DNA of 64,000 nt from Azolla caroliniana (GCA_043228905.1 JBHGNT010000008.1:1798001-1862000), one strand, 5' to 3'. Positions 9,472 through 21,157 are shown, numbered from the stretch's first letter. The notes: a model not told the origin generated them from the sequence alone. Program-made: numbers and translations.

Positions 9472-11507
9472 ATGATAGGTGGGAAATTTTGCTTCTCCGA
9501 CAACGGAGGGTGTATGGTAGTCGGCATCGCCAGCCGAGAAAGGACAAGGGCGGAAGTGCGACTTCGAGCGTGCGGAGTTCTCGGCCCGGACGAGGAAATC
9601 AGCGGAGCCGTGGAGGCGGTCTCCTTCGACGACACCTTGGGAATGCTGAGGAAGGAAGCTGGAGAAGACCTTAGCGAAGACTGGACGATACTGGTATGTT
9701 CCGAAGAGATGTACGAAGTCATCGCGAACTTCAGTCGGGGGCTCGGGTCGGATCGGACGGCCCGAGTTAGCACGAAGTACAAGACTGTGGACCGGAAGGT
9801 AAGGCCAGTCGCGACACCCTTGCCGGAGGGCAGCGAGTCCTGAATCAGAGGGGTTGTGTCGGACCCCAGTTTACGAGATCCGGCCTGCATAGGACACACC
9901 TTCATCGACGAGACGCTCTGGGAGCTCAAAATCGGTGGGGGCGGGTTCCTACTGCCGGCGGAGGATGCTCGGTTTCGGAGGCCTTCGCCGGAAGGTCGAT
10001 TTACTCGGTCGGTGATCTGTACTCAGGGTACGACCAGTTCCAGCTAGCCGTGGAGAGCAGAGACATTACAAAGATGCGAACTCCCCTCGGCCTAGTGCGA
10101 ATGTATACCCTGCCACAAGGAGGGACCAACTCGGTGGTCCACATGGTGAATGCAATGAACAAGGTACTGAGGGATTGCATCCCGGACATCACCATGCCAT
10201 TTCTGGACGACATTCTGATCAAGGGGTGCCCGGTAGAAGAGAGGGACGCAACACTCGGACCGGACGCATGCCGGCGATTCGTTGCAACACACATCGACGA
10301 CTGCGAGAAAGTGCTACAAAGGCTAGAGGATGCGAGGCTCACCTTCTCCGGGGAGAAATCGGCCTTCGGGCAATCGGAAATCCTGGTGGTCGGACACCTA
10401 TGTGGACCATATGGCCGGAAGCCATCTCCGGCAAAGGTAGAAGCCATTTCCGCGATGAAGACCGACTGTAGCTCGGTTTCGGAAGTTCGGAGGTTCCTGG
10501 GGGCATGCGCATTCTACCACATATGGATCCCGCATTACGCCCACGTTGCGGAGCCGCTATACGGGTTGCTGAAGAAAGGGCGAAAATTCGAGTGGCGAGA
10601 CGAGCACACGGAGTCGGTCCGGAAGCTGAAGGAAGCTCTTGCGGCAGCACCGGCGCTCCGGAAGGCTGTTTACGAGAAGGGTACCTCGGTATACATAACA
10701 GTGGATACGAGTCCGACCGGGATCGGATGGGTCGTCAACCAAGAAGACGGGGACGGCATTCGGTTCCCGATCCGATTCGGCGCGAAAGTCCTCAGTGAGC
10801 GACAGCGAGGGTACGCCCAGGTTAAACGCGAACTCTGGGGTATCGTTTCGGCAGTAAAGGCCGACAAAGACTACCTGATCGGGACGGAAGTGATTATCGA
10901 GACGGATTGCCTGCCAATTCTCGGCATGGTTTCCGGATGCGCGACACCGGACCTGGCGATGCTCAGGTGGATAGCGTACATCAAGTCCCCAGATCCGGAA
11001 ATACGGCACATTTCCGGAAAGGACAACGCCATGGCCGACATGCTTTCGAGGGCGAGGTTTGATGACGAGGGCGGCATGGTTTCGGAGGACGAAGAAGTCG
11101 GTGTGGACTTCTTCGAGGCGGCGTACGTGACAACCGATGGGACGAGCACTCCGGCACTTAACGACTTCGATGAGAGCAAGTACGACGGCGAGTGGCTCCA
11201 GATCGGTGGGTTTCTGAGGACAATGACGCCGGATGCGTCATGGATGAAGGACGAAGCTAACCGGGTCCGGAAGAAAGCTTACCGATTCTTTCTCCGGGAC
11301 GGATACTTATGGAAGCACCCGAAGAAGAGGAACGGCGTCCCGCTCCAGGTGGTGGCGATGAAGTTTGAACAGGAGGAGCTGCTGACGGCTTACCACGACA
11401 GCCCTTGGGCTGGTCACCGTGGAACGTGGGCCACGTTCGAGAAGATAAAGGGGAAGTACTGGTGGCCGGGACTGTACCGGGACATGCATCGGTTCGTGAC
11501 AACTTGA
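9472..11507 (+). pseudogene. G1 reverse transcriptase and RNase H
   Basis: An RT N-terminal lead-in at 9472-9980 (YKTVDRKVRPVATPLPEG, then KIGGGGFL) jumps at about 9980 to EAFAGRSIYSVGDLYSGYDQ. This suggests that the fingers region has been deleted. From about 9990 the frame is open to 11504. It holds the RT palm with the catalytic box FLDDILIKG (10201-10227), the connection, RNase H (VDTSPTGIGWVV, then IETDCLPI), and the integrase zinc-binding region (GHRGTWATFEKIKGKYWW). A TGA at 11505-11507 replaces what should be the first cysteine of the HHCC finger (ESCQ follows). Confidence 0.85.
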
Positions 11508-12530
11508 GAGAGCTGCCAGATGCACTCCATAGTTTGGCATCGGGACGAGCTTCACCCTACGTACCCTCCGGCCATCCACTTCAAATGGATGGTAGATCTG
11601 GTAACGATGCCGATGGGAGTAGGACAGATGCGGTACCTGGTCCTGGCTCGGGAAGATCTGACGAACCAGGTAGAAGGCCGAGCTCTTCAAAACAAAACGA
11701 CCGTGGCCGTATGTCGGTTCCTGATTGAGGACGTGATATGCCGGTACGGGTGCGTCGGGAAGATCGTGGCTGATCGCGGGGAGTTGGACGCCGAAGAGGC
11801 CGAGGAGTTGTTCGACCGACTAGGAGTCAAGCTCTCGCTCACCACTGCATACAATCCGGAGGCGAATGGGAAGGTGGAGCGCGGACACGGACCGATCGTC
11901 AAGGCGTTAGTTCGGGCATGCGGAGGTCAAGTCGGGAACTGGCCGCGGTTGTTGCCTTACGCGTTGTGGGCGGACCGAACTACGCATAGTTCGGTAACCG
12001 GATTCATGCCGGCAGAGCTCATGTTTGGGCAGAAGCCGATCATGCCGATGGAACGTACGATCTCCTCCTGGGCAACCGTGGACTGGAGAGACGAGATGAG
12101 CTGGGAGGAACTGTTGACGGCGCGCATACGGCAGCTTGAGCGAAGACCAGAGGACATGGAGCAGGCTGCGGAAAAGCTTCGGGTGGCAAGGACGAGGAAC
12201 AAAGCCCGGTTCGACCGAACGCACCGGCTCCGACCGAAGAAGATCGAGGAAGGCGACTGGGTGCTAGTCTACGACAGCAGCCTCGACAACCAGCACCGAG
12301 CGACACGGAAGTTCGAAAGAAGGTGGTTTGGGCCTTACGTGGTACAAAGTGCCAACGACAATGGGACGTACCATCTAGCGGAACTCGACGGTACGAGAAT
12401 GGCAATACCGGTAGCTGGGAAGTGGATCAAAGCGTTCAAGAAGCGTCACGACGACAAGCCGGATCCGGTTGACCTGGACCGCAACGACGAACGATCCGAA
12501 ACCGAGGAACAACCGACGGGCGGGGAATGA
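11508..12530 (+). CDS. G1 integrase core and C-terminus
   Basis: In the same frame as the RT-RNase H segment and separated only by the TGA. The core has the three acidic residues: FKWMVDLVTMP, IVADRGELDAEEAEE and ANGKVERGHGPI. A C-terminal domain follows (RTHRLRPKKIEEGDWVLVYD, then RRWFGPYVV) with an acidic tail ending at TGA 12528-12530. The integrase inserts cDNA into the genome. I see no chromodomain. The core itself is intact. Confidence 0.85.
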   Translation, partial: ESCQMHSIVWHRDELHPTYPPAIHFKWMVDLVTMPMGVGQMRYLVLAREDLTNQVEGRALQNKTTVAVCRFLIEDVICRYGCVGKIVADRGELDAEEAEELFDRLGVKLSLTTAYNPEANGKVERGHGPIVKALVRACGGQVGNWPRLLPYALWADRTTHSSVTGFMPAELMFGQKPIMPMERTISSWATVDWRDEMSWEELLTARIRQLERRPEDMEQAAEKLRVARTRNKARFDRTHRLRPKKIEEGDWVLVYDSSLDNQHRATRKFERRWFGPYVVQSANDNGTYHLAELDGTRMAIPVAGKWIKAFKKRHDDKPDPVDLDRNDERSETEEQPTGGE

Positions 12531-12603
12531 AGGCTGGACCGGTTTTCTCCGTCCCAACTCAATTTGGCGCATGCCGGTGGATGCGCGGTTAGGTGGGGGC
12601 GGA

Positions 12604-12842
12604 TGTCGTGAAGAAAACCGTCCACGAGCGGAATCGGTGCGCCGGAGCGTAGGAACCGGCTCTTCTTGCGCGTTGTACATAAGAGAGAATGTTGTACATA
12701 GAAGATCCTAGGCAGGTAGATTCGGTAGGAAGGGAGTTAATGGGAAACGGCTCCTTCCTTGCCTATAAAAGGAGGGAGACGAGGAGGGGCGAGGGGATCG
12801 CGGAGAGTTGAGGACGAAGTGCCGTCGGTTCGTGGGCGAAGG

Positions 12843-12892
<50 letters not shown>

Positions 12893-13265
12893 TCGCAAAC
12901 GCCATAGCTTCCTTCTGTGCAGGTTTCGGGAGGCTCGCGCTGCTCTGAGGAATGCCTGAGTGCTTCCGGCAGCACCTCCAACCTACTCCTTCCTTTCTGT
13001 GCGTTTACGAACAGGTATCGGCATCTGTTCGCCGGCTTGTTCGGTTGTAACCGACTCCGTGTTGTGTTGTTTGTCTTTGTTAATACATACATACGTTCGT
13101 GTCTCTCTGTGTCGCTGTCCCACTCTCGTCTTTGTGTCGAAGGGCCGTGTCCCCGTGAATCTACTCTCGCACGTAGTGGGTCTCTTCTCCTTTCTCTCTT
13201 GCTCTTCGGTACAGGACCCCCGTGGTCCCGCCTCATTCCACGCATCCGCGAGGAAAACCTCGACA
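12604..13265 (+). repeat. 3' LTR of G1 (662 bp)
   Basis: Directly follows the purine tract AGGTGGGGGCGGA (12591-12603). Near-identical to the 5' LTR, with a longer CT tract (12845-12889). Ends CTCGACA, and C1 coding sequence resumes with ACGTTCATCAGC. Confidence 0.92.
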
Positions 13266-13663
13266 ACGTTCATCAGCTTTCCTTTTGTCCAACATGGCTT
13301 AAAAGGACTTCTCTGACATGCACTATCGGGTGAGGGGTGTCGTCTCCGGTTTCGACGATTCTCGGTTGTTCCGGTTTCTCCAAAAACGAGAACTGCTCTT
13401 TGTGGCTCGTCATGTGGTTTGATGCTCCGGAATCAACATACCATACTTCCTCCAATCTAGAAGTGGTCTTCTTCATCGAGTTCGCCTTGTGCTTCATCAC
13501 GAAGGTTGGCCCTTTTCTAGTCTTCTTGGTTCCGGATCCTTCCGATCCTTCTGCGTAGTGGGAAATTTTCCGGTTCCCTTGTTTGGCCTTGCCGGATCTA
13601 GATTTATCCGAATCGGCACGCTTCTTCCAGCACTCGCTCTCTCTATGGCCTTTCTTGCCACAA
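13266..13663 (-). mobile_element. C1 copia fragment: zinc knuckle and protease
   Basis: The minus-strand frame is open. It begins in the zinc knuckle (HCGKKGHRESEC, its first cysteine lost at the junction), then a Lys/Ser-rich spacer, the protease motif VWYVDSGASNHMTSH, and the run to HVGQKES where G1 interrupts. It continues at 6617. At 13663 it stops abruptly against the C4 LTR, so the gag part is missing. Confidence 0.85.
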
Positions 13664-14433
13664 TGAAGAGAAGAGTACACAGGATGTTAACATGGAAAAC
13701 CCAAACTAGGGAAAAACCACGGCAGCCCACAGACTGCAAAGTAACTAGGGAAAAACCATGGCAGCCCACAGACTGCAAATTAACTAGGGAAAAACCACGG
13801 CAACCCACAACGAGCCTAGGATCAAACACAGAAAATGGGTAATGAACACATGACATACTGAAGAGAAGAGTACACAGGATGTTAACGTGGAAAACCCAAA
13901 CTAGGGAAAAACCACGGCAGCCCACAGACTGCAAACTATCACTATATCACAATGTACAATAGTAAAGCACCGAGGCAACGACCTCGAGCTTGCTATCTTC
14001 GCCACAAGTGGCGGTTACAACAGAGGCAACAACCTCTTCCTCTCTCTCTCTCTCTGTACACAGTTACGCACTCAAATCTTGCGCCAACAAGAATGACAAC
14101 ACATATCCACTAAGTTTGCCCTAAGTCATATTTATACTAATATGACTTTTCGGCTATTTACAAATATAGCCCCAATGAACTCTTAAGAACATATTTACGA
14201 ATATTTCCCTTCATCCGGTGAGCACTCCTCACCGGGCCTGCATCATCCGGCTCTTGCCGGGTACTCCACGTCCACTTTATATTTTCTGGCACGGATGGAA
14301 AGCTAGTTTGTACCCATTAGTTTGGGTAGCACTCGGTTCTCACCGGGTCTTCTGTTGTCGGGTACTCCACATCCAGTTTGCTCATCAACACTATTCTTCT
14401 CACTTCCCATCCGGAGGGACCTTTTTCCTAACA
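13664..14433 (-). repeat. Lone copia LTR C4 (about 770 bp)
   Basis: On the minus strand it starts TGTTAGGAAAAAGG (at 14433) and ends CTCTTCA (at 13664). It resembles the E-family LTR (Pro-rich CCGG-dense U3, CT tract near 14040, leader ending in GGTTTTTCCC motifs) but is longer. Its U5 side holds an internal duplication of about 195 bp plus three or four copies of a ~38-bp unit (ACTAGGGAAAAACCACGG) between 13706 and 13920. Flanks (CACAA, TGTAA) do not match, so this is not a simple solo LTR; recombination or deletion joined it to its neighbours. Confidence 0.65.
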
Positions 14434-14648
14434 TGTAAGTACTTGTGTCAGCCCAATAGTCACGGCTTCTATAAAAGGTGCTCACTAAGCACGAAGTATG
14501 TACAAAGTGTTTTTTTCTTCGTATAGAAATGTTATCTGCTCTCTCTCTCTCTATCCCTCACTCACTCATTTTCTCTGTGCTCTCTGCGTTTACCGAACTG
14601 CATACTCTGTGTCTTATGCATACGCTTCCGCACAGGTAATCTTTTACA
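14434..14648 (+). repeat. Truncated 5' LTR of C2
   Basis: Matches the last ~243 bp of the 3' LTR (from 23928): TAAGTACTTGTGTCAGCCC, a TATA motif (TATAAAAGG, near 14472), CT-rich leader and end TCTTTTACA. The first ~177 bp are absent. Confidence 0.85.
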
Positions 14649-14712
14649 TGGTATCAAAACGCGAGGGTTGAGACTCCTCTACAGTTGACTGAAAAGCTTG
14701 TGATAAAGAAGG

Positions 14713-15805
14713 ATGAGACAACAATATGGACAGAGGAATAGGAAGCTCGCCGAGCTAACAATTGAGAAGCTCCACAAGAGCAACTACGCACCTTGGTCGT
14801 ACAAGATGCACCAATACCTGCTTGGTCATGGTTACTGGAGTTATGTTGAAGGAGCTAATGGCACCCGAATTGACACACAAAGATTTTTCGGCTTGGGAAC
14901 AACAGGCAAGCAGAGTTCTTTACTGCTTCGCATCCTGTGTGAGCGACCACCTCCTGAGCTACATTCGGGATGCTAAGACGCCAAAGGACGCGTGGGCGAA
15001 TCTGAAGGGAATTTTCATCGTTAGCACAATGGCTAGGAAGCTGCAGCTCAGGCAGGAGCTTAGCAATGTCCGACAGAAAGATCTGCGAATAAAGGAGATC
15101 TGCGACTCTCTTGCCTTCGTCAACGTAAACGTCAAGGAGGAAGAAATGGTGCAGGTTTTTCTTAGAGGGTTAGCGTCAATGTTCGGAGCATTCGCACAAG
15201 GGAGAATACGCCTTCGTTCTTCGAGCTTCAATCGATGTTGCTCGTGGAGGAAAATCACGCGGGTGCGTCGACGAGTACGCACGCCTACGGCAAGATGCTG
15301 TACACGGAGGAAGATAGGCCCCGTCGTCGTGCAGTTGACACTTCACGATGTGAAAACAATGTCAATAATCTATAGAAGTACATTTCTGAATGTCACTTCT
15401 ATAGAGGACAAAATGGTGCAGGTTTTTCTTGGAGGGTTAGCGTCAAGGTTCAGAGCATTCCGAATGGCAGCCTACACAAGGGAGAATACGACATCGTTCT
15501 TCGAGCTTGAGTCGATGTTGCTCGTGGAGGAAAATCAGGCGGGTGCATCGACAACTACGCATGCCAACGACAAGATGTTGTACACGGAGGAAGATAGGCC
15601 CCGTGGTCGTGGCGGACGAGGCGGATCGGCACGCAATGGAGACGGCCGAAAAGAGCAAAACGTGCGGCATAATCGAAATGCCGCAAGCAATTTTGAACCC
15701 TCCGGAAGCAGGGGGAGTCATAGCGGCGCCGGACGCCAGCAAGAGAAGGTCGCAACGGATTGTTGGTATTGTGGCAGGAAAGGCCATAGAGAGCGTGAGT
15801 GCTAG
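14713..15805 (+). pseudogene. C2 gag with internal tandem duplication
   Basis: Gag starts at ATG 14713 (LAELTIEKLHKSNYAPW, SYKMHQYLLGHGYWSY) and shifts frame near 14860 into the stretch with FSAWEQQASRV and AKTPKDAWANLKGIF. From about 15148 to 15680 a ~267-bp unit occurs twice (compare GGTGCAGGTTTTTCTT at 15148 and 15415), which disrupts the frame. A zinc knuckle (CWYCGRKGHREREC) ends the gag near 15803. Its close relatives are the gag of C5 (34183-34740) and the C1 fragments. Confidence 0.8.
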
Positions 15806-17808
15806 ACAAAAAGCGCGGATTCGAACAAAGCCGAATAAAGCAGAAGAGACATAGGAAGGCGTCAGAAATTATACCACGCCGAGGGCTCCGAACGAGCTGG
15901 AAATGGATCGGGCCCAGCCTTCGTAATGAAGCACGAGGCCAATTCGATGGCCATGAACACCTCGAAACCAAGCGAGGTGTGGTATGTTGATTTCGGAGCG
16001 TCAAATCATATGATGAGTCACGAGGAATGGTTCTCGTACTTGGAGAAACCGGAAAAGCAAGGAGTGATCAAAACTGGTGACGACACTCTGCATACCATCG
16101 AACATGTCGATGAAGCTCCCCTCAGCCACGTCGGGCAGAAAGGGAAACTCATGAACGTGCTGCATGTCCCGACAATAACCAAGAACCTAGTGTCGGTCGG
16201 TCAGATCGTTGACCAAGGGATGCAAGTTTGATTCACGCACCGCGGATGCTACATCGAAGAGGAAGGCCAAGTTATCGCGCAAGGGCGCCCTGAAGGGAGG
16301 ATGTTTATCCTCAATACCAATCAAGCCGTAACCGTGCTGTTCGCAAAAGGACAGAAGGTTGAATCAGATATCGACCAGTAGCACAAGCGGTTCAGCCACG
16401 TTAACTTCCCATGGCTTCATGAAATGCAGACGAAGAAAATTGTTTTCGGTTTGCCGAAATTTCGTGGGTGGAATGCCCAAGTCTGCGAAGCCTGCCAACT
16501 GGGGAAGTAGCACCAACTTCCGTTCCCAAACTAGCGTAATCGGAGTCGAAATTCGCTCGACTTAATCCATTCGAATGTGTGGGGACCGGCACAGAATGTG
16601 AGTTTCGGTGGTAGCTGTTACTTCGTAACCTTCATCGATGACTTCACTCGGCATACTTGGGCATGTATGATCGCGAAAAAGAGTCAAGTCTTTGCGTGTT
16701 TCCTGAAGGTGAAAAGCCTTGCAGAAAGGGAAACAGGGCATAAGATCAAGTGCCTACGGTCCGATGGTGGGAAGGAGTACTTCTCCGACCGGTTCACGAG
16801 TTATCTACAGAAGGAGAGAAATGGACACGAATTCTCATGTAGATATACACCGAAGCAGAACGGTGTAGCCGAGCGGAAGAATCGGACAATCGAAGAATCG
16901 GTTAGGGCAATGCTTGAAGAGAATCATTGCGTATGTGCATGTGCAAAAGGAGAAGAGGAGGAAGTTGGACGCCAAAGCTAAGAAGTCTATCTTGGTCGGC
17001 TTTTCAAATGAGCAGAAGGTGTATAAGTGTTATAACCCCCGAACAAAGGAAGTTTGTGTAAGCCGAGATGTCATGTTCGACGAGTCCGCTTCATGGTACT
17101 TGCCTTCACCTCCAATACCTCATGACTCCATTCCGAATTCTGAAGAAACGATTAGCGAGGACGAGCTGCCTCCGTGTGATGAGGAAATCGGAGCTCGGAC
17201 AAAGAGCCCGATCTCATTTCGGCTAAGTGGGCCAAATAAGGGGTTGGGCCGAGATGGCCAACCAAATGAAGAGTCGGGGAGTAGTGGAGACTCGGTCATG
17301 TTGTCTTCGTGTAAAGAATTGAGGAGATGGTTCATGCGTAAAGAAAATGGGAAGAAGAAAATGTCGGAATACAATACCGGCAGTGCCGACTCAGAACGGA
17401 GCGAATCTAACGTCGGGCCAATCGAAAAGGAACCTCCGCCAAAGAGGTTGAAATCGGCCGAAAAGATCGTGAGATTGGGTAATCACGAATTATGCCGATC
17501 TACCCACCTGAAGAACCCCGTAAAAAGATACAGGTACAACAAAGACATGGCGCACCATTATGCGTACATGACACGAGTGGGGGAAGTGCATGAGCCGGAG
17601 AGCTACGCAGAAGCGGCGGAAGACGCAAACTGGCGTGCCGCGATGTAGGAAGAGATGCGCGCATTATCGAACAACGAGACGTGGGACCCGGTTGACGCAC
17701 CTAAAGGTGTTAAGCCGATCGGATGCAGATGGTTGTTTAAGGTGAAATATAACACCGACGACTCAGTCAACCGAAATAAGGCCCGTTTGGTTGCGAAAGA
17801 CTACGCAT
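15806..17808 (+). pseudogene. C2 protease, integrase and RT start
   Basis: The protease (15926-16231) has VWYVDFGASNHMMSH, with Phe where the active-site Ser/Thr normally stands. GAG-pre-integrase follows with stops. Integrase at 16577-17100 shows GPAQNVSFGGSCYFVTFIDD, RSDGGKEYF and QNGVAERKNRTIEES, then ILVGFSNEQKVYKCYNP. A long acidic linker leads to the RT start (GCRWLFKVKYNTDDS, ARLVAKDYA), cut by G4 at 17809. Several stops show that it is inactive. Confidence 0.82.
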
Positions 17809-18907
17809 TGTCGTGAAGATCCGTCACTACCTGCAGATCGTGAGGCAGAACCACCGGGGTTCTGGACCGAAAGGACTCGAAGTTTGCACTAGCTTTAGCA
17901 AGAAAGGAATTAAGATAGATTGAAAGAGAGAGAGATTGATATAAGATAGAACACTTGACTTTAGATTGAGAGAGATTAAGATTGAACTCTTGACTTTAAA
18001 TTTGAAAAACAAGCTTGATACATCAATTGTATAACAAATTTCTTCTTAATATTAATTTTGATATAAAGTACAAAGCCCTTTTTTTTTCATCCACCCTTTT
18101 ATAGATGCTCCCATGCATATGATGCATGTGAGGATACAAGACATGCATACAATGCATGGAATGCATCTGATGCATGTTTGCCATTTGGTTCTCATGCATC
18201 ACATGCCACTCAATCAAGCTCTAATATGAGAATTTACATGTACAGCTATAATGATAAAAATATAATCCCTAAAGAAATGATTTAGCTTAATGGCAAGCTT
18301 ATTGCTTCCTATCTTGGAGGTGTAAAGTTTGAGTCTTGCTTACATCTTTTTCTTTAATGCACAAAATACTATTAGGCTTTTGGACCAAATATCTTTAAGA
18401 CACCATGCACCGCGATCAACCGATCCGTTCGATTTGTATCCATTTGGTCCGGCCCAGTCTGCATACCAATCCAGTTCAGTCCGCATCCCGAGTCACTCCG
18501 TCGTCGGTTGCCGCCGGTTTTGGTTGGCCAAAAACATTTACAAGTAGCTAGGCCACACCCACTCATCCAATTAGCTTAGTTCAAGTCACCTTGAACTCTC
18601 TATGCTCCACACATAAACACAAAGACAATAGCTTTTGCTTTGCCTTATATATGGTGAGATCCTTATTTGTCCCGTCTATGTGGGACTCTTTTCCTTTGCA
18701 AACTTCCTACCCACGTAACTTGAGACTTAGATATCCGTTTCTTATGTAGTAAAGTGCATTCGAAAGCTCTTAAACACTTTCACCTTTTGTACTAAGATAT
18801 TAAACTTATTTAAAATAGTATTTTTACTATTATTGTTTTATATCAATCATACTCGATTTCGTATGTTTTATGCGATTTTCACATCATTGCCGAAAATCTT
18901 CACGACA
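17809..18907 (-). repeat. G4 3' LTR (1099 bp, left end)
   Basis: Has perfect 12-bp terminal inverted ends (TGTCGTGAAGAT and ATCTTCACGACA). A purine tract on the minus strand (GGTTTGGTGGGGGTGGA) abuts the inner edge at 18908, marking this as the 3' LTR. It contains a cluster of ATGCAT-like motifs (18110-18220). Confidence 0.85.
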
Positions 18908-19027
18908 TCCACCCCCACCAAACCGCACGTCCTCCGGTATGTGCCAAGAAGAGAGAATGTGAGATTTCGGCAATGGTGATCAGCATGACTCCTCAACGTC
19001 GAGCATGTATGTTTCTTTGTACTCGAA

Positions 19028-21085
19028 TCATTGTTGCCACCCAATCCACCATATCATTCGTTTTTTCTTTACTTTACTATGACTTGTTGTCATGGCCCCT
19101 TGCTCTCTTCTTGAGGATAATCGTTTAAGTCTCATGAATGGTCCACCTTTGTCTCGATCGTGTCCTTGCTCAAGGCACTTTGACTCATTCATAGTAGTGT
19201 CTTGAATAGATGTTTTGATCACATTCTTCGGATCCTCATGGCTTACTTGGCCATCGCCATCCCTTGTCATATTTTTCTCAAACTCTTTGTTGCACATATA
19301 AGCTTTAACCCTTGCTTCTTCCATATCACTATACTTCTCTTGGGTCTTACATCGGTTAATGCCCAAGTCTCTAGAACGAGTGTGGAGGGACCCATACATT
19401 TCCATCGTGCGCCTTTTTCGTGCTGCACTTAGCCATTTCCATCTTAAAGTTGCTCGAATCAGCATTGACCTTTGTTTCCTCACCGCTAGCTCCCGTCTCT
19501 TGGGTCTTACATCGGTTAATGCCCAAGTCTCTAGAACTAGTGCGGGGAAAAGCTCTTCATGGCCATTCACCATCTTCGCCTTGACGTCATTTTCCATAGT
19601 TTTTCCTTCAAACTCATGGGCCTCGTACCCATCGATCCTTTTTATTGAGCAATCCTTTATTATGCTTCTCTCTTCGTCGCATGTATTATCTTCGACCTTC
19701 GGTTCTTCGACATCACCTCCCGTCTCTTGGGTCTTACATCGGTTCTCAGACGCAATTGCCCAATTCTCTAGAACAAGTGTGGAGAAAATTTGGTTGTCGT
19801 CATTGGCTGTATTATCCTTGTCCTTCTCTTCCTTTTTGCCACCATCGGTCTCTTGGGTCTCACATTGGTTCCCAGACGCAACTGCCCAAGTCTCTAGATG
19901 AAGTGTTAGGAAAGACTCCACATGACCATCCGCCATCGACTCATCCATAGCCATCTCCAACTTGATGTCGTTTTTCGTGGTTATCTCTTCAATCTCATGG
20001 GCCTCGCACCAATTGACCCTCTTGATCGAGCAAGATTCAATTATCCTTTTCTCTTCGTTGCATGTATTCGTTTCGACCTTCGGCTGCTCGCCGACACCTT
20101 CCATCACTTGGGTCTCACGTTGGTTCTTGGATGCACCTGCCCAAGTCTTTGGAGCATGTGTGGAGAAAATCCGGCCATGGTCATTTATCTTGTTCATAGT
20201 CACCTCCTTGATGTCGTCTTTAGCAGCTAGATCCTCAATTACACTAGCCTCGCACTCTTTATCTCTATTGATGCAAGCTTCGATTAGGCATGCTCCTTCA
20301 TCATCCGATGTTTCGAACACGACGCATGTTCCGAAACATTTATCGTCCTTTGAAATGGTCGTCATCGTCCTTGAGTGATCATCAATCTTCTTTTCATTTA
20401 GGTTATTTTGTTTAGACGGCTCGACTTCTTTAGATGGTCTTGTTTTCTCTATGATCGGCCTTACCAAGTCAATACCATCAAGCCATTGATGATGCTTGTC
20501 GATCTTGTTGCATGCTTGCTTCACCGCAACCTAGTCTGCCACATGCCCGTTCACTTGGGTATCATCTTCGAGGAGAGTACCCAGTTCTCGTCTATCCTTT
20601 ATATCCATAGCTTTTAGGAAGTACAAAGTTTTTTCCTCCTCAAGTAGCACTTGGTCTATGGTGGGGAGACGATGAAACATTTGATCAAATTCGTCGTACA
20701 CCCTCGAGGCGCTCATCTTCTTATTTTTCTTCTCTATCCACTTCATCAAGGCATGTCGAGTCATCCTCAACAAATCTTCCATCGCGAACTCCGACCACGT
20801 TGTCTTGCCTTCTTGAAGCTTGATGACGCATCTTTGGATGTTGTTGGCAACAACTCTCTTGAAGCTTGTGATTTGACATGCTTCAGACACGTCCCTTTGA
20901 TTCATCTCCCCTTTGTATGCATCAAGGAACTTCGTAATGTTCCTTCCATCAAATTGACCCTCGAGCTCTACGACACAGTCGACGGCCTTCTCCACGCTTG
21001 TATCATTGTCTCAAGATCTCATCATTTGTTCGACAATTAGCATCATGCTTTCGAACTCTCCCACTTGGTTGCTTGAGGATGCCAT
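19028..21085 (-). pseudogene. G4 gag fused to a long repetitive ORF
   Basis: On the minus strand the frame starts at ATG 21085 (MASSSNQVGEFESMM), meets a TGA near 21010, and gives gag to 20531 (FDGRNITKFLDAY, LMKWIEKKNKKMSASRVYDE). It then has one TAG at 20531-20533 and stays in frame to 19028. At the TAG the G1 gag has Trp in DWAAVK, so TGG to TAG is the likely change. After a short gag tail come about 500 codons of acidic, repeat-built protein: four or five imperfect copies of a unit with ETWAxAS-N-C-TQET followed by SIKR and EAHEIE-like segments. No known domain is recognised. With only two stops in ~685 codons, the reading frame was probably maintained until recently. Confidence 0.75.
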
Positions 21086-21129
21086 CTCCAAGTATCGATT
21101 GATCCTCGATTTGATCCTTCCTACCACCT

Positions 21130-21149
21130 CTTTCACGTCGGGTTCACCA
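21130..21149 (-). promoter_or_regulatory. G4 primer-binding site
   Basis: Minus strand TGGTGAACCCGACGTGAAAG, identical to the G1 site and eight bases inside the 5' LTR. Confidence 0.75.
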
Positions 21150-21157
21150 CTTAATTA

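Larger units (their letters stand above)
6618..13265 (+). mobile_element. Full-length Ty3/gypsy element G1
   Basis: A 6.65-kb element with LTRs at 6618-7263 and 12604-13265, primer site at 7268, gag, CCHC knuckle, protease, RT, RNase H and integrase, then a purine tract at 12591-12603. It is inserted in the C1 copia. The flanks share ACGT on both sides (ACGTT if one T is counted as shared). By eye the LTRs differ by about seven substitutions plus a CT-tract length change, so the insertion looks recent, yet gag and pol carry frameshifts, a stop and a probable RT deletion. No chromodomain is seen after the integrase. Confidence 0.92.

Noticed and set aside
13690-13925. Spaced ACTAGGGAAAAACC repeats
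   Set aside because: Tandem duplication inside an LTR, with neither spacers of uniform length nor palindromic repeats.
19202-20378. Plus-strand open frames over the G4 interior
   Set aside because: Reverse of the gag-fused repetitive frame; Ser/Leu-rich with no initiation context, and the minus frame is supported by gag homology.
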